Below, in pieces: positions 49,901 to 62,712 of a DNA stretch of 64,000 nt (positions are counted from its first letter, which is position 1; each line of letters starts with the position of its first letter). The position numbers and the translations under genes are program-made. Under the pieces are notes generated by a model. That model was not told the origin of the DNA. It did not search any database and worked only from the letters and a program-made list of their open reading frames with translations. This DNA comes from Corella eumyota. Lineage: Eukaryota > Chordata > Ascidiacea > Phlebobranchia > Corellidae. The stretch covers positions 20,522,001 to 20,586,000 of the forward strand of contig OY720098.1 in assembly GCA_963082875.1 (NCBI GenBank), written 5' to 3'.

Positions 49901-50692
49901 TTTATTAAGCGTAAAATTTAGTAAAAAAAGTGTAGTAAAAAGTGTATTAGTTGCGCAATTGTTGCTTAAATAACGTAATATAATTGAGAGTAGATTATAA
50001 ATTATTAGAAAAAGGCAAACCTCGTGTTTTTTATGTTTAGTAAATCGTATACGATCTTAAATGACAAATTATTACTCGGCGTCCGAGTACTAAAAAATGC
50101 TCGACGAGCACGAGTATTAAAATATGCTTAATACTCGGGCCGAGTACTCGGACTCGGATTCGATTGGCCCATCCCTAGTTATCAGGATTTTTGCAGTGTA
50201 GGCATAATCTAAAATAAGTTCCATAATTTCCGAGCTTATTCCTTGGATCTTTACAATGGGATTGTATTTCTCTCGCATCTGTAAAAACATGATTTCTTAT
50301 AAAACTTATTTTATTTTTGTAAAAGTTACACATTCATTAACCTTAATACATGAAGTATTTTAAGTTAAAGTTTCCTAAAATGTTTTATTATACCTCAGTT
50401 GTAAACATTGTTCCAAAAAAAACACAGAAAAATCCAAGAATGTTTTTGTGAGCAGAATGCTTCTTTGTTCCATCATTGATTGTTACATCACAATAATCTT
50501 TGTTTCCTTTTCTATCTCTAAAAAAAAATTACAATTTATAGTTATAAATTTTAAAAATTAATCAAAAAATACCTTTATTCTATTTAAAGAAATAAAAATA
50601 AAAAAAAAGATAATAATACCAATAACAAACCTGTTTAACTCTTCAAATATTTCATTAAAGTGGTCACCCTCAAATTGTTGACTTCGAACCAT
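46923..50692 (-). pseudogene. K6: BTB-BACK-Kelch gene split by a hAT-like insertion
   Basis: The start is at 50692, with a variant first exon (MVRSQQFEGDHFNEIFEELN) shared in type with K9. Exon 2 is intact. Exon 3, the conserved BTB C-terminal half, is cut after ILDYAYTAKI by a 541-bp element at 49637-50177, and coding resumes at LLITEDNVFKIMEAADYL. Exon 4 (GC donor GCAAGA), exon 5 and exons 6-12 are otherwise open (GGWKKYS, GGQDEND, GGYNNKD, GGCRDDV, MGGSGKG, then IYYATMVVV stop). Exon 3 cannot be translated through the element unless it is spliced out. Confidence 0.85.
49629..50185. mobile_element. hAT-like MITE with perfect 8-bp target duplication
   Basis: The element is 49637-50177 (541 bases), bounded by TAGGGATGGGC and GCCCATCCCTA. 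It is flanked on both sides by GTTATCAG (49629-49636 and 50178-50185), an exact copy of the exon sequence at that point. Longer subterminal inverted sequences rich in CTCGG and CGAGTACTCGG flank an AT-rich core. An eight-base duplication with a TAGGGATGGGC-type end fits the hAT superfamily. No transposase frame is present. The perfect duplication suggests a young insertion. Confidence 0.92.
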
Positions 50693-51402
50693 TTTTAAAC
50701 AAATTTATATAACATTAACAACAAACCTAAAACCTTGAAACAAAATTGTGATTAGTAAAACTATAGTAATTAGAGAAAACCTTATATTTTTAATGAAAAC
50801 AAATAACTTAAAGAAATATATTACATAGCAATTTAAAAAAATAATAGTAATTAAAAAATATTAATTTGAAGTACTTAGTTACAGAAACTTTGTACGGTCA
50901 CAATACATATATCTGAGAAGATTGTAATACATTTTACCTGAATTAAGGTTAATACAACCAAAAAAAAACAAGTTATTTTGGTTAGGTTAAAAACATGAAT
51001 AATTTCAATTTAAAACTTAGACTTTCTTTTAAACCACAGTGGGTCAAAAAAAAACATATCTAAACTTAAATTTTAGTCTACAAAATTAAATATAATAAAA
51101 TACAAGCAGTAAAGTACAAAAAAATAAATGTTTTCAGGCACAAAAAAAAGCAGTAAGGCACAAAAAAGAAGTCATGCACAAAGTTATAAAATCAATGCAA
51201 CAAGTTTTTTAACATTTCTTATTTAATGATTTACTGCTACTTACCCAGCTATCCATTTTTTAGGAGAAAAATAAAAATTTTCATTTAGCAAATAAATTAA
51301 CAAATAATTAAATAAATATTTTGCAAAATAATTACAGATATAATTTAAAAATATAAATAGAAACAATTAAAAGGCAATAACATTACAAAAATTGATTATT
51401 AT
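50693..51402. other. K6-K7 spacer
   Basis: About 710 bases, AT-rich, and mostly unlike the other spacers. Near 51120 it has a short imperfect repeat of GCAGTAAGGCACAAAAAA type. The K6 leader site lies at its left end. No gene is seen. Confidence 0.6.
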
Positions 51403-54400
51403 TAAACAACTACCATGGTTGCACAAGCTATCTCTTTTTCTGTTTCAGCAATGATTGTCCACTCGTTGTTCGTGGGATCAAATACTTCGATGGAGTTAAC
51501 TGGATTAAACCTAAATAAAAAAAACAATAAACTTATTTCAGATAACCTTATCGAATATAAATTATGACAAGTTTTTCTGTTTAAAGCTAGATGTTGTGTT
51601 TCACTTACTTTTCATCCCAGCCTCCCACCACATAAATCTTGCCATCTACAACTGAGGCACAGTGACCATCTCTAGCCTTGTTCATTGGTGCAACTTCTGA
51701 CCATGTATCATTAATAATGTTGTATTTGATCGCTGATAAAACTGTATTATCAACAACATCATCATAACCATCATTAGAATCACAATCAGAACCAGCTATA
51801 GAACCTATATCAGATTCAACATCAGAACCAAAATTAGATTCTATATCAGATTCAACATCAGAACCAGCATTGGAATCATTATTTACAGCAGGATTACTAC
51901 CACCTGAACACATTATAAAACATATTATAAAAAATAAAATCCGCAATATTATTGTGCCATTAATGATATAATTTAAATTTATTTTATTAAATGCAAAATA
52001 AACATATTTTTAAATATATAAACACTAAAATTTGTAAATTAAAACAAGTTATATTTACCCGCAACAATAATGTAATCATTCAAAACTACAGCAGAATGGC
52101 CATCTACACCATGTTTCATTGGAGAAATCAAAGACCACTCTTGTTTATTAAAATCAAAACATTCTGACGAATTTAAACTTTTATTTTTATTACGTCCCCC
52201 AATTGCAAACAATTTACCTGAACAAAACAAATTTTAACTGATTTTTTTGTTAACTTTGGTCTAAAATAATGTTAATACAAAAAAATTAAGTTGTACAAAG
52301 TAAACAAAATAAATAATAAATTAACATAAAACATAAATAAAGGCATGCATGATATTATTAATAATTTAATGTAGTTTTAATAAGTTGAAATTGTGCACTT
52401 TTTGCAGCAAGTAAAGCATGGTTATATCGTGGAACAATCATGTCAGGAATATTTCCTCTTTTATTTGTGCTCAAATCCAAAAATTCTCCACTTGATAAAA
52501 TTACATTCTTTTCATCTTGACCTCCGGTTGTGTAAATACAATCTACAACAAATAAATTTGAATTTTAAATAGCTATATGTTATTTTTTGTAATGTCATTG
52601 TTTAAATAACACCTCTATAAACAGCCTAATTTAATAATTTACAAAATCCTAGGCAACATTGTGTGTTACATTTGAAAATACTAAAATATATTTTCCATAT
52701 GACTTGAAGAAAAACAACAAACATTGTTTATGTATAAATAACAAAAAAAAATATAACAACTAAATCTTTTAACAAAAGCTTAAAATTTTCCTAATTTTGA
52801 GTGACCCTTATTTTTAAATAAATGCTTTTTTTAAATGTTTTAACACTTATTTTACATGTTGTTGAACTCTGTACCATGACTATAAATATGTAATGCCATT
52901 TACATAAGCTTTAGACCGACCATTTAAAAAGGTGGATGATGAACCACTTCGAGCTTGTTGCATTCTTGGTTGCATTTTCCATTGAGGATCTACATCATCT
53001 AGCCTTAAACTTTCAACTGAGAATATCCCATCTCCTCCCATAATAAAAATTTGGTTGTTGACAACAGCAGATGAAGCTTCAATCCTTTCCTCATTTAATG
53101 TCTTGAAAGTTAGAAATATAATATTAATTTAATAAACAAATCACAACATTTCAAAAAATAATGAAATACTATTACTTTTTAAACATTTTTCGTACATAGA
53201 ACATAAAAACACAAAAATGTATTAAGTAAAGCATAGAATTATTTAACAAAATTTGTTATTTAATTACTTAAACCTAAAACATGTAATGTAAGTCTGATAA
53301 ACATTAAAATGCACATCAAAGTCAATCCGTATGTAATTAAGGTGTTCAAAACCTACTCACTGGCATTTCAGTCCATTTTTTCGTAACAGAGTCAAACAAA
53401 ACCACATCTTTTTTATTGTTTTCTTCTCCCATTATAAGTAACTTAGTTGGCACTAAAGTAGCAACATTAAATTTTATTAATCTATTTATTAAAACACATT
53501 TATTAATTTACAAGTTTTCGTCTTTGCATTTTTATGATGAAGTACTAAAACATTCCGCATAAGTCTTTTGTATTTATTCCAGTTTATTGTTTAGTTAAAA
53601 AGATTCAAGTAGAGTTATAGTTTTAACAATTGCCAGAAAATATCAAAACTGTGGAAAAAGTTAAAATAATAAAAAAAGAACAGTAGCTTAACCCCTACCC
53701 TTTTCTTGTAGTTGAATCAATAAAGAAGAAATTATTAAATGATTACATTCTAAAGAACTCATTATCAATTCCTAAAAACATAATTTTTATAATAAAGTTA
53801 TTTTAAAATAAAAAGTTTCAAGAAGATAACAAACTTATTAGTCAATTTTTACCAGATGAGTATTTAGTAATTTTCAAAAAATTATTAGGTAATAAATAAA
53901 TGTTTATGCTACTATGTGATATTTAATTGACTATAGCTAAGAACTGTTTTTAAACCTAATAAAGTTTTTCACAAATATTAATATTTTAACTGACCTCTTT
54001 CATAACAACTTGTTGTAGAAATTCTCTACCTAATTTAGGAAGATCAAGGGATTGAAACAATTGGTTGACATGTTTCTGTCGTTCATTGCTGTCATGTTTT
54101 ATCCAATTTATCATCGCATTATAAATGAACTTCTCAGATGAGACCTGAAAATATTCAAGTTTTTAGGGCTAAAAAAAGTAAACTTTAAACTATGTTAATA
54201 TAAATTTAGAATATATTATTTAGTTACCTTTTTTTCTTTCAGTTTTAAAATGAAAAGCAAATCCTCAAAACAAAGTTTTAAAAATTCTTGATTGGTCGTG
54301 AGTTTTTCAAAATTTTCAGTGATCAATTTTTGGGCCCCTTTCTTTAAGTTTTTAAGGTTGTATCTTTGAGAATAAGCTAGCATGGTTAAACAATTCTCAA

Positions 54401-55110
54401 CATCAACAATGGTTTGCAGAAATTCTCCACAAAACTTGCGAAGTTCTAAATATATAATACGTTGTAAATTTAAGGTAAAAATATAGTAATATCAATCTTA
54501 CTGTTAATTTGTAGATAATCTGCTGCTTCCATAATCTCAAAGACATTTTCTTCGGTTATCAGGATTTTTGCAGTGTAGGCATAATCTAAAATAAGTTCCA
54601 TAATTTCCGAGCTTATTCCTTGGATCTTTACAATGGGATTGAATTTCTCTCTCATCTGTAAAATATAAATCAGGTTGACTAAACTTATATATTTGCTTGA
54701 AACTTATTTATTAGAAAAACACTATGATTTCTAATAAAACTATTTTGTAATAAAACACATTTGACTACTTTACTGTATAAACTATTTGCCATTAAAAGTT
54801 TTTAAATTGTTTTTATTTACCTCAGTTGTAAACATTGTTCCAAAAAAAACACAAAAAAATCCGAGAATGTTTTTATGAGCAGAATGCTTCTTTGTTCCAT
54901 CATTGATTATGACATCACAATAATCTTTGTCTTCTTTTCTATCCCTGACATAAAAAACAACTTATTATCTTTAAAAAACATATTATAAACAATTTTTTAA
55001 ACAATTTTACATTCTACATTGATTAAAACTGATTTTCAATTAACAAACCTGTTTAAATCTTCAAATATTTTATCAGTATGGCCACTGTTAAATTCTTGAC
55101 TTCGAACCAT
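51403..55110 (-). CDS. K7: intact, diverged BTB-BACK-Kelch protein with acidic insert, ~586 aa
   Basis: The start is at 55110. All twelve exons join in frame: exon 2 ends near 54828, exon 3 starts at about 54655, exon 4 ends near 54231 with a GT donor, exon 8 spans about 53101-52918, exon 11 starts at 51903 and the stop is at 51403. BTB and BACK match the other copies, but the BACK tail differs (LITENFEKLTTNQEFLKL). Kelch blades read LLIMGEENN, FIMGGDGIFS, YTTGGQDEKN, FAIGGRNKNK, GGSNPA and VVGGWDEK. Exon 11 begins with about 50 extra residues rich in Asp, Ser, Asn and Gly, containing repeated GSDVESDI. The exon 9 donor is weak (AAAAA|GTGCAC) but keeps phase. It shares features with K4 and may represent an older lineage of the array. 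Confidence 0.88.
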
Positions 55111-55631
55111 TTTTAAACAAGTTTAAACAACATTAACAACAAACCTAAAACCTTAAAACAAAATTATGGTTAGTAAAACTACAGTGGTTAGAGATGCAAA
55201 AAATAAATACATTAGAAATTAAATTATGTTGATGAAAAAAAAAGATGACACATTTAATTTATAAAATAGTCCTAATTTAAAAACATAAATTCAATGCAAA
55301 TAATATTTAAAAAAAATCAATTAGAAAAAAAAATACTAAGAGATTATAACCATTGGTGGTCAATTTTAAACTAAAATTAAACAGTTTTATAAAATTATAC
55401 AAAATAAAAAAATCAATAAAATTATCTACAGATATCAGGTTATATATTTTACAGGTTTTTAATAGTTTAAATAATCTATTAAAAATTTTGAATATTTTTT
55501 AAATGCATAAATTTTAAATATTGTTTTAAAATAAACACAAAAATATTTTTAAAATGTACTTGTTATGTGGTTAAAAATAGTAATAAAATAATAAATTATC
55601 CATTATGACATCACAAATATTAATATTGGTA
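55111..55631. other. K7-K8 spacer, conserved array intergenic unit
   Basis: About 520 bases, very similar to the K4-K5 and K8-K9 spacers, including AAAGATGACACATTTAATTT and the leader site before the K7 ATG. No gene is seen. Confidence 0.7.
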
Positions 55632-58600
55632 TTAAACAACAACCATTGTTGCACTAAATATTCCCCTTTCTGTTTCAGCAATGATTGTCCATTTGTTGTT
55701 CGTGGGATTAAAAACTTCAATGGAATAAACTGGATCATCACTAAACAACCTAAATAATAAAACAATAAACCAGAGTTTAATAAATTATTACAAACTAAAT
55801 ATTTAGTTTAACTTACTTTTTATTCATGCCCCCAACAACATAAATCTTGCCATCTACAACTGAGGCACAGTGACCATATCGATCCTTGTTCATTGATTTA
55901 GCATTAGACCATGTATCAGTAATAATGTTGTATTTGATCACTGATGAAACTGCCCAAATGCCATCTTGACGTCCACCTAAAAAAAATATGTTTAAAATTT
56001 TTCAAATTTTAATTTGATTTGGATAAAAAAATTTCAAAAAGTAATAATTTTATTTTTATTTTCATTAAGTTTAATGATTGTTTCTGTTAAAAAATAAATT
56101 TTAAGTTAAAGACAATTACAAAAAAAATTACTTTAAAAAAATTTGACTCACCAGTAACAAACATGTGATCATCTAAAACTACAGCTGCATGATCACATAC
56201 ACCATATTTCATTGGAGAAATAAGAGACCATTTTTGTTCATCAAAATCAAAACATTCTGATGAACTTAAACTTCTATTTTTACCATTCCATCCCCCGATT
56301 GCAAATAATTTACCTGAACAAAAATATTTAGAGTCTTTATCGTTTTTATTGTATAATTTGTTTACCGCACTGTTTTTTTAAATGTAAACCAAACTTATTA
56401 AAATTAAATATCTAATTAAATCGTTTGACATCTTTTTATTGATCGTTAATTTAAATTTTTGCAGTCGAAAAAACATTAAAATAATTTACATGAAATTTTG
56501 TATGTTTACCTTTTACAGCAAGTAATGCATGATTACTTCGTGGAACAATCATGTCAGGAATATTTCTTCTTTTATTTGTCCTCACATCCAAGAATTCCCC
56601 ACTTGATAAAATTTGATTATTTTCATCCTGGCCTCCAGTTGTGTAAATACAATACAATCTAGAACAATAATTACTAAAATTTAAATTACTTTACAAAACA
56701 AAACCCTTAAAAAACTGAAAAAGTTTTAATTAAAAAAAACATTATTTAGTTTTTAAGATTATTTTTTTTTACCTTAAAATATAATATTTATTGTAGACCC
56801 TAAATTGTGTGAATAAAATATATACTACTTTAAAACTAAATAAATTTCAAAATACAAGTTTTAATTCTTTTTCTCAAAAGTGGAAAAGTTCATAAACCAA
56901 CCATTTATAGCAGCTGATGATGCACCTATCCGATCTTGTTGCATTGGACTTTCAACTTTCCATTGAGGATCTACTTCATCTAACTTTAAACTCTCCACAG
57001 AGGATTTCCTATACCCTCCTATGATAAAAACTTGTTTGTTGACAACAGCAGATGAAGCTCCAAACCTTTCTTCATTTAATTCCTTTAAATATATTACAAA
57101 TTCAAACAACACAAAAGTTTATTATATTTTTTCAACTATGACCCTGTTACATTCTTCAAATTTATTAATAAGTTTTTGATAACAAAAACAAATAAATATA
57201 ATTTAAATATATTCAAAACTAACTTACTGGCATTAGAGTCCATTGTTTTGTAACAGTGTTAAACAAAATAGTTTCCTTTTTAATTCCTCCCATAATAAGT
57301 AACTTCGTTGAAGCTACAAAATCTATATAATCAACCAAAGATAAACATAAAATTTATGTCTATAGGATATATAAGATATATATATAAATTAAATTATATT
57401 AAAATTGAACCAACAATTTGTCTAGTTTAAAATTAATTAAAACTATTTTTACTCTTTATATCAACATCAAAAAAACTGTTATACAAAATTTGCCTCTGTC
57501 CATAGAACAAGGACAATTTTTAATTTCATTATTGCGCATAAATAAAGCTAAGTTGAACTTATTTTAATAATTACCAACCTTTAGCATTTTCTTTTGGTGA
57601 AACTAAATTAACCAAAGCAGAGATAAGAATTTGATTACATTCCAAAGATTTCATTATTAAATCCTACAAACAAGTTTGTACAAAATGTTGTTTTTATTTT
57701 TTGTGAAATAACTTTATCCTCAATGTGAAAAGTCGACTTCAAGACACACATAGAGTACTGTCAGTTGCAATACAATATTTATAACTAAACTGACCTCTTT
57801 CATAACAACTTGTTGTAGAAATTCTCTGCTTAATTTAGAAAGATCAAGAGATTGAAACAATTGGTTGACTTGTTTCTGTCGTTCATTGCTGTCATGTTTT
57901 ATCCAATTCATCATCGCATTGTAAACTATCTGCTCAGATGAAACCTGTAGTTGTGCATATTATTAAGGATTTTAAATATAAAAATCAATTTGCTAGGTTT
58001 GTAACTGAACTTTGTTATTTTAAAAACTACCAAAAAATAATTTTCTTGCCTTTTTTTCTTTCAGTTTCAGAATAGAAAGTAAATCCTTAAAACAAAGTTT
58101 GATAAATTCTTGCTTTGATGCCACTTTTTCAAAATTCTCAGCAATCATTTTCTTGGCTCCTTGCTTTAAGTTTTTAAGGTTGTATCTTTGAGAATAAGCC
58201 AGCATGGTTAAACAATTCTCAACATCAACAATGGTTTGCAGAAATCCTCCACAAAACTTGCGAAGTTCTAAATATATAAAACGTTGTAATTTTAAGGTTA
58301 AAACTATAATATCAATCTTACTGTTAATTTGTAGATAATCTGCAGCTTCCATAATCTCAAAGACATTTTCTTCGGTTATCAGGATTTTTGCAGTGTAGGC
58401 ATAATCTAAAATCAGTTCCATAATTTCCGAGCTTATTCCTTGGATCTTTACAATGGGATTGTATTTCTCTCTCATCTGTAAAAACAAAAATCAAGTTGAC
58501 TAAACTCTTATATTTGCTTGAAAATTATTTATTATAAAGACACTATAATTTCTAAAAAAACGACTTTGTAAATAAAACACATTTAATTATCATGTTATAT

Positions 58601-58938
58601 TAGTTAACTATCATTAGAAGTTTTTAAAATGTTGTATTATACCTCAGTTGTAAACATTGTACCAAAGAAAACACAAAAAAATCCAAGAATGTTTTTGTGA
58701 GCAGAATGCTCCTTCTTTCCATCATTGATTATGACATCACAATAAACTTTGTCTTCTTTTCTATCCCTGACATAAAAAACAATAAATTATCTTTAAGCAA
58801 CTTATTTTTCGATTTTTGTTGTTTTTTTAACAATTTTAAATTCTACATTAATTAAAATTAGTTGTAGTTAACAAACCTGTTTAACTCTTCAAATATTTTA
58901 TCAGTATGACCACTGTTAAATTCCTGACTTCGAACCAT
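55632..58938 (-). pseudogene. K8: BTB-BACK-Kelch gene with a 5-bp duplication in exon 9
   Basis: The start is at 58938. Exons 1-8 are open (exon 3 from about 58475, exon 4 with GC donor GCAAGA, exon 8 about 57083-56894 with FIIGGYRKSS). Exon 9 begins ATTGTATTGTATTTACAC where other copies have ATTGTATTTACAC. This five-base tandem duplication at about 56650-56656 puts the rest of the protein out of frame, unless another acceptor is used; none is visible. Exons 10-12 are open on their own (GGWNGKN, GGRQDGI, GGMNKK, then IFSATMVVV stop). The lesion is small and its neighbours are well preserved, so it is probably recent. Confidence 0.8.
57712..57770 (-). mobile_element. SINE tail fragment in K8 intron 5
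   Basis: TTTATCCTCAATGTGAAAAG followed by TCGACTTC and CATAGAGTACTGTCAGTTGC is the same fragment, at the same intron position, as in K1 and K5. It is closest to K1. Confidence 0.7.
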
Positions 58939-59457
58939 TTTCAACAAATTTATACAACATTAACAACAAACCTAAAACCTTAAAACAAAATTATGGTTAG
59001 TAAAACTACAGTGGTTAGAGATGCAAAATATAAATACATTAGAAATTAAATTATGTTAATGAATGAAAAAGATGACTCATTTAATTTATAAAATAGTCCT
59101 AATTTAAAAACATAAATTCAATGCAAATAATATTTAAAAAAAATCAATTAGAAAAAAATACTAAGAAATTATAACCATTGGTGGTCAATTTTAAACTAAA
59201 ATTAAACAGTTATATAAAATTATACAAAATAAAAAAATCAATAAAATTATCTACAGATATCAGGTTATATATTTTACAGGTTTTTAATAGTTTAAATAAT
59301 CTATTAAAAAATTTTGAATATTTTTTAAATGCATAAATTTTAAATATTGTTTTAAAACAACCACAAAAATATTCTTAAAATGTACTTGTTATGTGGTTAA
59401 AAAAAGCATTAAAATAATAAATTATCCATTATGACATCACAAATATAAATATTGGCA
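58939..59457. other. K8-K9 spacer, conserved array intergenic unit
   Basis: About 520 bases, with the same blocks as the other long spacers and the leader site before the K8 ATG. No gene is seen. Confidence 0.7.
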
Positions 59458-62400
59458 TTAAACAACAACCATTGTTGCATAATATACATTCCTTCTTGTT
59501 TCGGCAATGATTGTCCACTTGTTGTTCGTGGGATCAAATACTTCAATGGAATTAACTGGATAACCCCTAAATAATAAAACAATAAACCAGAGTTTAATAA
59601 ATTATTACAAACTAAATATTTAGTTTAACTTACTCTTCATCCTCGCCCCCAACAACATAAATCTTGCCATCTACAACTGAGGCACAGTGACCACGTCGAG
59701 CCTTGTTCAGTGGTGCAACTTCTGACCATGTATCAGTAATAATGTTGTATTTGATCACTGATGAAACTGCACCAATGCCATCTCGACATCCACCTAGAAA
59801 AAATATGTTTAAAGTTTTTCAAATTTTTATTTGATTTAGATACAAAAATTTCAATAAGTAATAATTTTATTTTTATTTCTATTAAATTTAAAAATTGTTT
59901 CTGTTAAAAAATAAATTTTAAGTTAAAGATGATTACAAAAAAAATTTACTTTAAAAAAGTTTGACTTACCAGTAACTAGTATGTGATCATCTAAAACTAC
60001 AGCTGCATGATCATTTACACTACATTTCATTGAAAAAATAGGAGACCACTTTTGTTTATCAAAATCAAAACATTCTGATGAACTTAAACCTTCATCTTTA
60101 TTACTATATCCCCCGATTGCAAATAATTTACCTGAACATAAATATGTAGAGTCTTTACTGTTTTTATTGTAAAATTTGTTTACCGCACTGTTTTTTTAAA
60201 TCTAAACCAAATTAATTAAAATTAAATATTTAATTAAATCGTTTGACATCTTTTTATTGATCGTTAACATAAATTTTTGCAGTCGAAAAAACATTGAAAT
60301 AATTTACATGAAATTTTGTATGTTTACCTTTTACAGCAAGTAATACATGATCTTTACGTGGAACAATCATGTCAGGAATATTTTCTCTTCTATTTGTCCT
60401 CACATCCAAGAATTCCCCACTTGATAAAAATTGATTATTTTCATCCTGGCCTCCAGTTGTGTAAATACAATCTAGAACAATAATTACTAAGATTTAAATT
60501 ACTCTACAAAACAAAACCCTTAAAAAACTGAAAAAAGTTTTAATTAAAAAAATCATTAATTAGTTTTTAAGTATATTTATTATTTTTACCTTAAAATATA
60601 ATATTTATTGTAGACCCTAAATTGTGTTAATAAAATCTATACCACTTTAAAACTAAATAAATTTTAAAAATACAAGTTTAACTCATTTCTTTTAAATATG
60701 AAAAAGTTTATAAACCAACCATTTATGACAGCTGATGATGCAAACCACCGAGCTTGTTTCATTGGACTTTCAACTTTCCATTGTGGATCTACTTCATCTA
60801 ACTTTAAACTCTCAACAGAGGATATCTTATATCCTCCCATGATGAAAACGTGTTTGTTGACAACAGCAAATGAAGCTCCCCGCCTTTCTTCATTTAATTC
60901 CTACAATTATACTTTATTTGAGTTCACATTAAATAGCTAAAAAATACACTTTTACTTAATTTAAAAAAAAAATATTAGAAATTTTATTAAATATTTACAA
61001 TTTAAACTAATCCCCCTGTTTAAAACAACAACTGTTAGCACAAGAAATTATAAAACATTTAGACTCTTTAACTAAAATACAATCCAATATATTTAAAACT
61101 AACTTACTGGCATTGGAGTCCATTGTTTTGTAACAGTGTTAAACAAAATAGCTTCCTTTTTATAACTATTCCCTCCCATAATAAGTAACTTTGCTGGATC
61201 TGCAATTTAAATGTTAAAAAAATGTTATTTAAGAAAAATGAAATAAAAAAATACATTTAGGTAGAATAATTAAACAATTTGGTTTACCTTTTAACTAAAA
61301 CAAATTTTTCTAGTTTATGGTACATATAATTAAAATTAAAATCATAAATCTTATAAAGTTAGGTTTAATATTATTCATTCATCCACAAAAAAATTTAACT
61401 AAAGTTTTATAAATAAATATTAGTTGACCTTTTTTTTCTGGTGGGGCAAAATTAACCAAAGCAGAAATAAGCATTTGATTACATTCCAAAGATTTCATTA
61501 TCAAATCCTGCAAACAAGTTTGTACCAAGTGTTTTTTTATTATTAACATTTTAAATCTTTTAATAAAATATTTTTAACTAAACTGACCTCTTTCATTACA
61601 ACTTGTTGTAGAAATTCTCTGCCTAATTTAGAAAGATCAAGAGATTGAAACAATTGGTTGACATGTTTTTGTCGTTCATTGCTGTCATGTTTTATCCAAT
61701 TCATCATCGCATTGTAAATTACTCTTTCAGATGAAACCTGAAGTTGGTAGATTTATTTAAGATTTAAAATATAAAAATGATTTGTTAAATTTACTGCAGA
61801 ACTTTATTTACTTAAAAAACTAAAAAAATATATTTCATGCCTTTTTTTCTTTTAGTTTCAAAATAGAAAGTAAATCCTCGAAACAAAGTTTAATAAATTC
61901 TTGCTTTGATGCAACCTTTTCAAAATTCTAAGCAATCATTTTCTGGGCTCCTTGCTTTAAGTTTTCAAGGTTGTATCTTTGAGAATAAGCCAGCATGGTT
62001 AAACAATTCTCAACATCAACAATGGTTTGCAGAAATTTTCCACAAAACTTGCGAAGTTCTAAATATATAAGATGTTGTAATTTTAAGGTTAAAACTATAA
62101 TATTATCAATCTTACTGTTAATTTGTAGATAATCTGCTGCTTCAATAATCTCGAAGACATTTTCTTCGGTTATCAGGATTTTTGCAGTGTAGGCATAATC
62201 TAAAATAAGTTCCATAATTTCCGAGCTTATTCCTTTGATCTTTACAATGAGATTGTATTTCTCTTTCATCTGTAAAAATATGATTTCTTATAAAACTTAT
62301 TTATTTGCTTGAAAATTATTTATTATAAAGACACTATGATTTTTGATAAAACTATTATTAATATTTGACTACCTAACTGTATAAACTATTTGTCATTAAA

Positions 62401-62712
62401 AGTTTTAAAAATGTTTTATTTTACCTCAGTTGTAAACATTGTTCCAAAGAAAACACAGAAAAATCCAAGAATGTTTTTGTGAGCAGAATACGCCTTCACT
62501 CCATCATTGATTATGACATCACAATAATCTTTGTTTCCTTTTCTATCCCTAAAATACATATACAGAAATTTAAAAAAAAATTTTAAAAAATAACTCCGGT
62601 TTTATTTAAAAAAATGTAAATACAAAAATATAATATTATCAATAACAAACCTTTTTAACTCTTCAAATATTTCATTAATGTGGTCACCCTTAAATTGTTG
62701 ACTTCGCACCAT
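59458..62712 (-). pseudogene. K9: BTB-BACK-Kelch gene with a nonsense codon in BACK
   Basis: The start is at 62712 (MVRSQQFKGDHINEIFEELK, the K6-type first exon). Exon 2 is open. Exon 3 has several substitutions in an otherwise constant region (MKEKYNLIVKIKGISSEI). In exon 4 the codon after QKMIA is TAG where other copies have GAG or GAT (minus strand, 61930-61928), ending the protein in BACK. The exon 4 donor is the weak GCATGA. Exons 5-12 remain open (GGYKISS, GGQDENN, GGYSNKD, GGCRDGI, GGEDEE, then VYYATMVVV stop). Confidence 0.82.
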
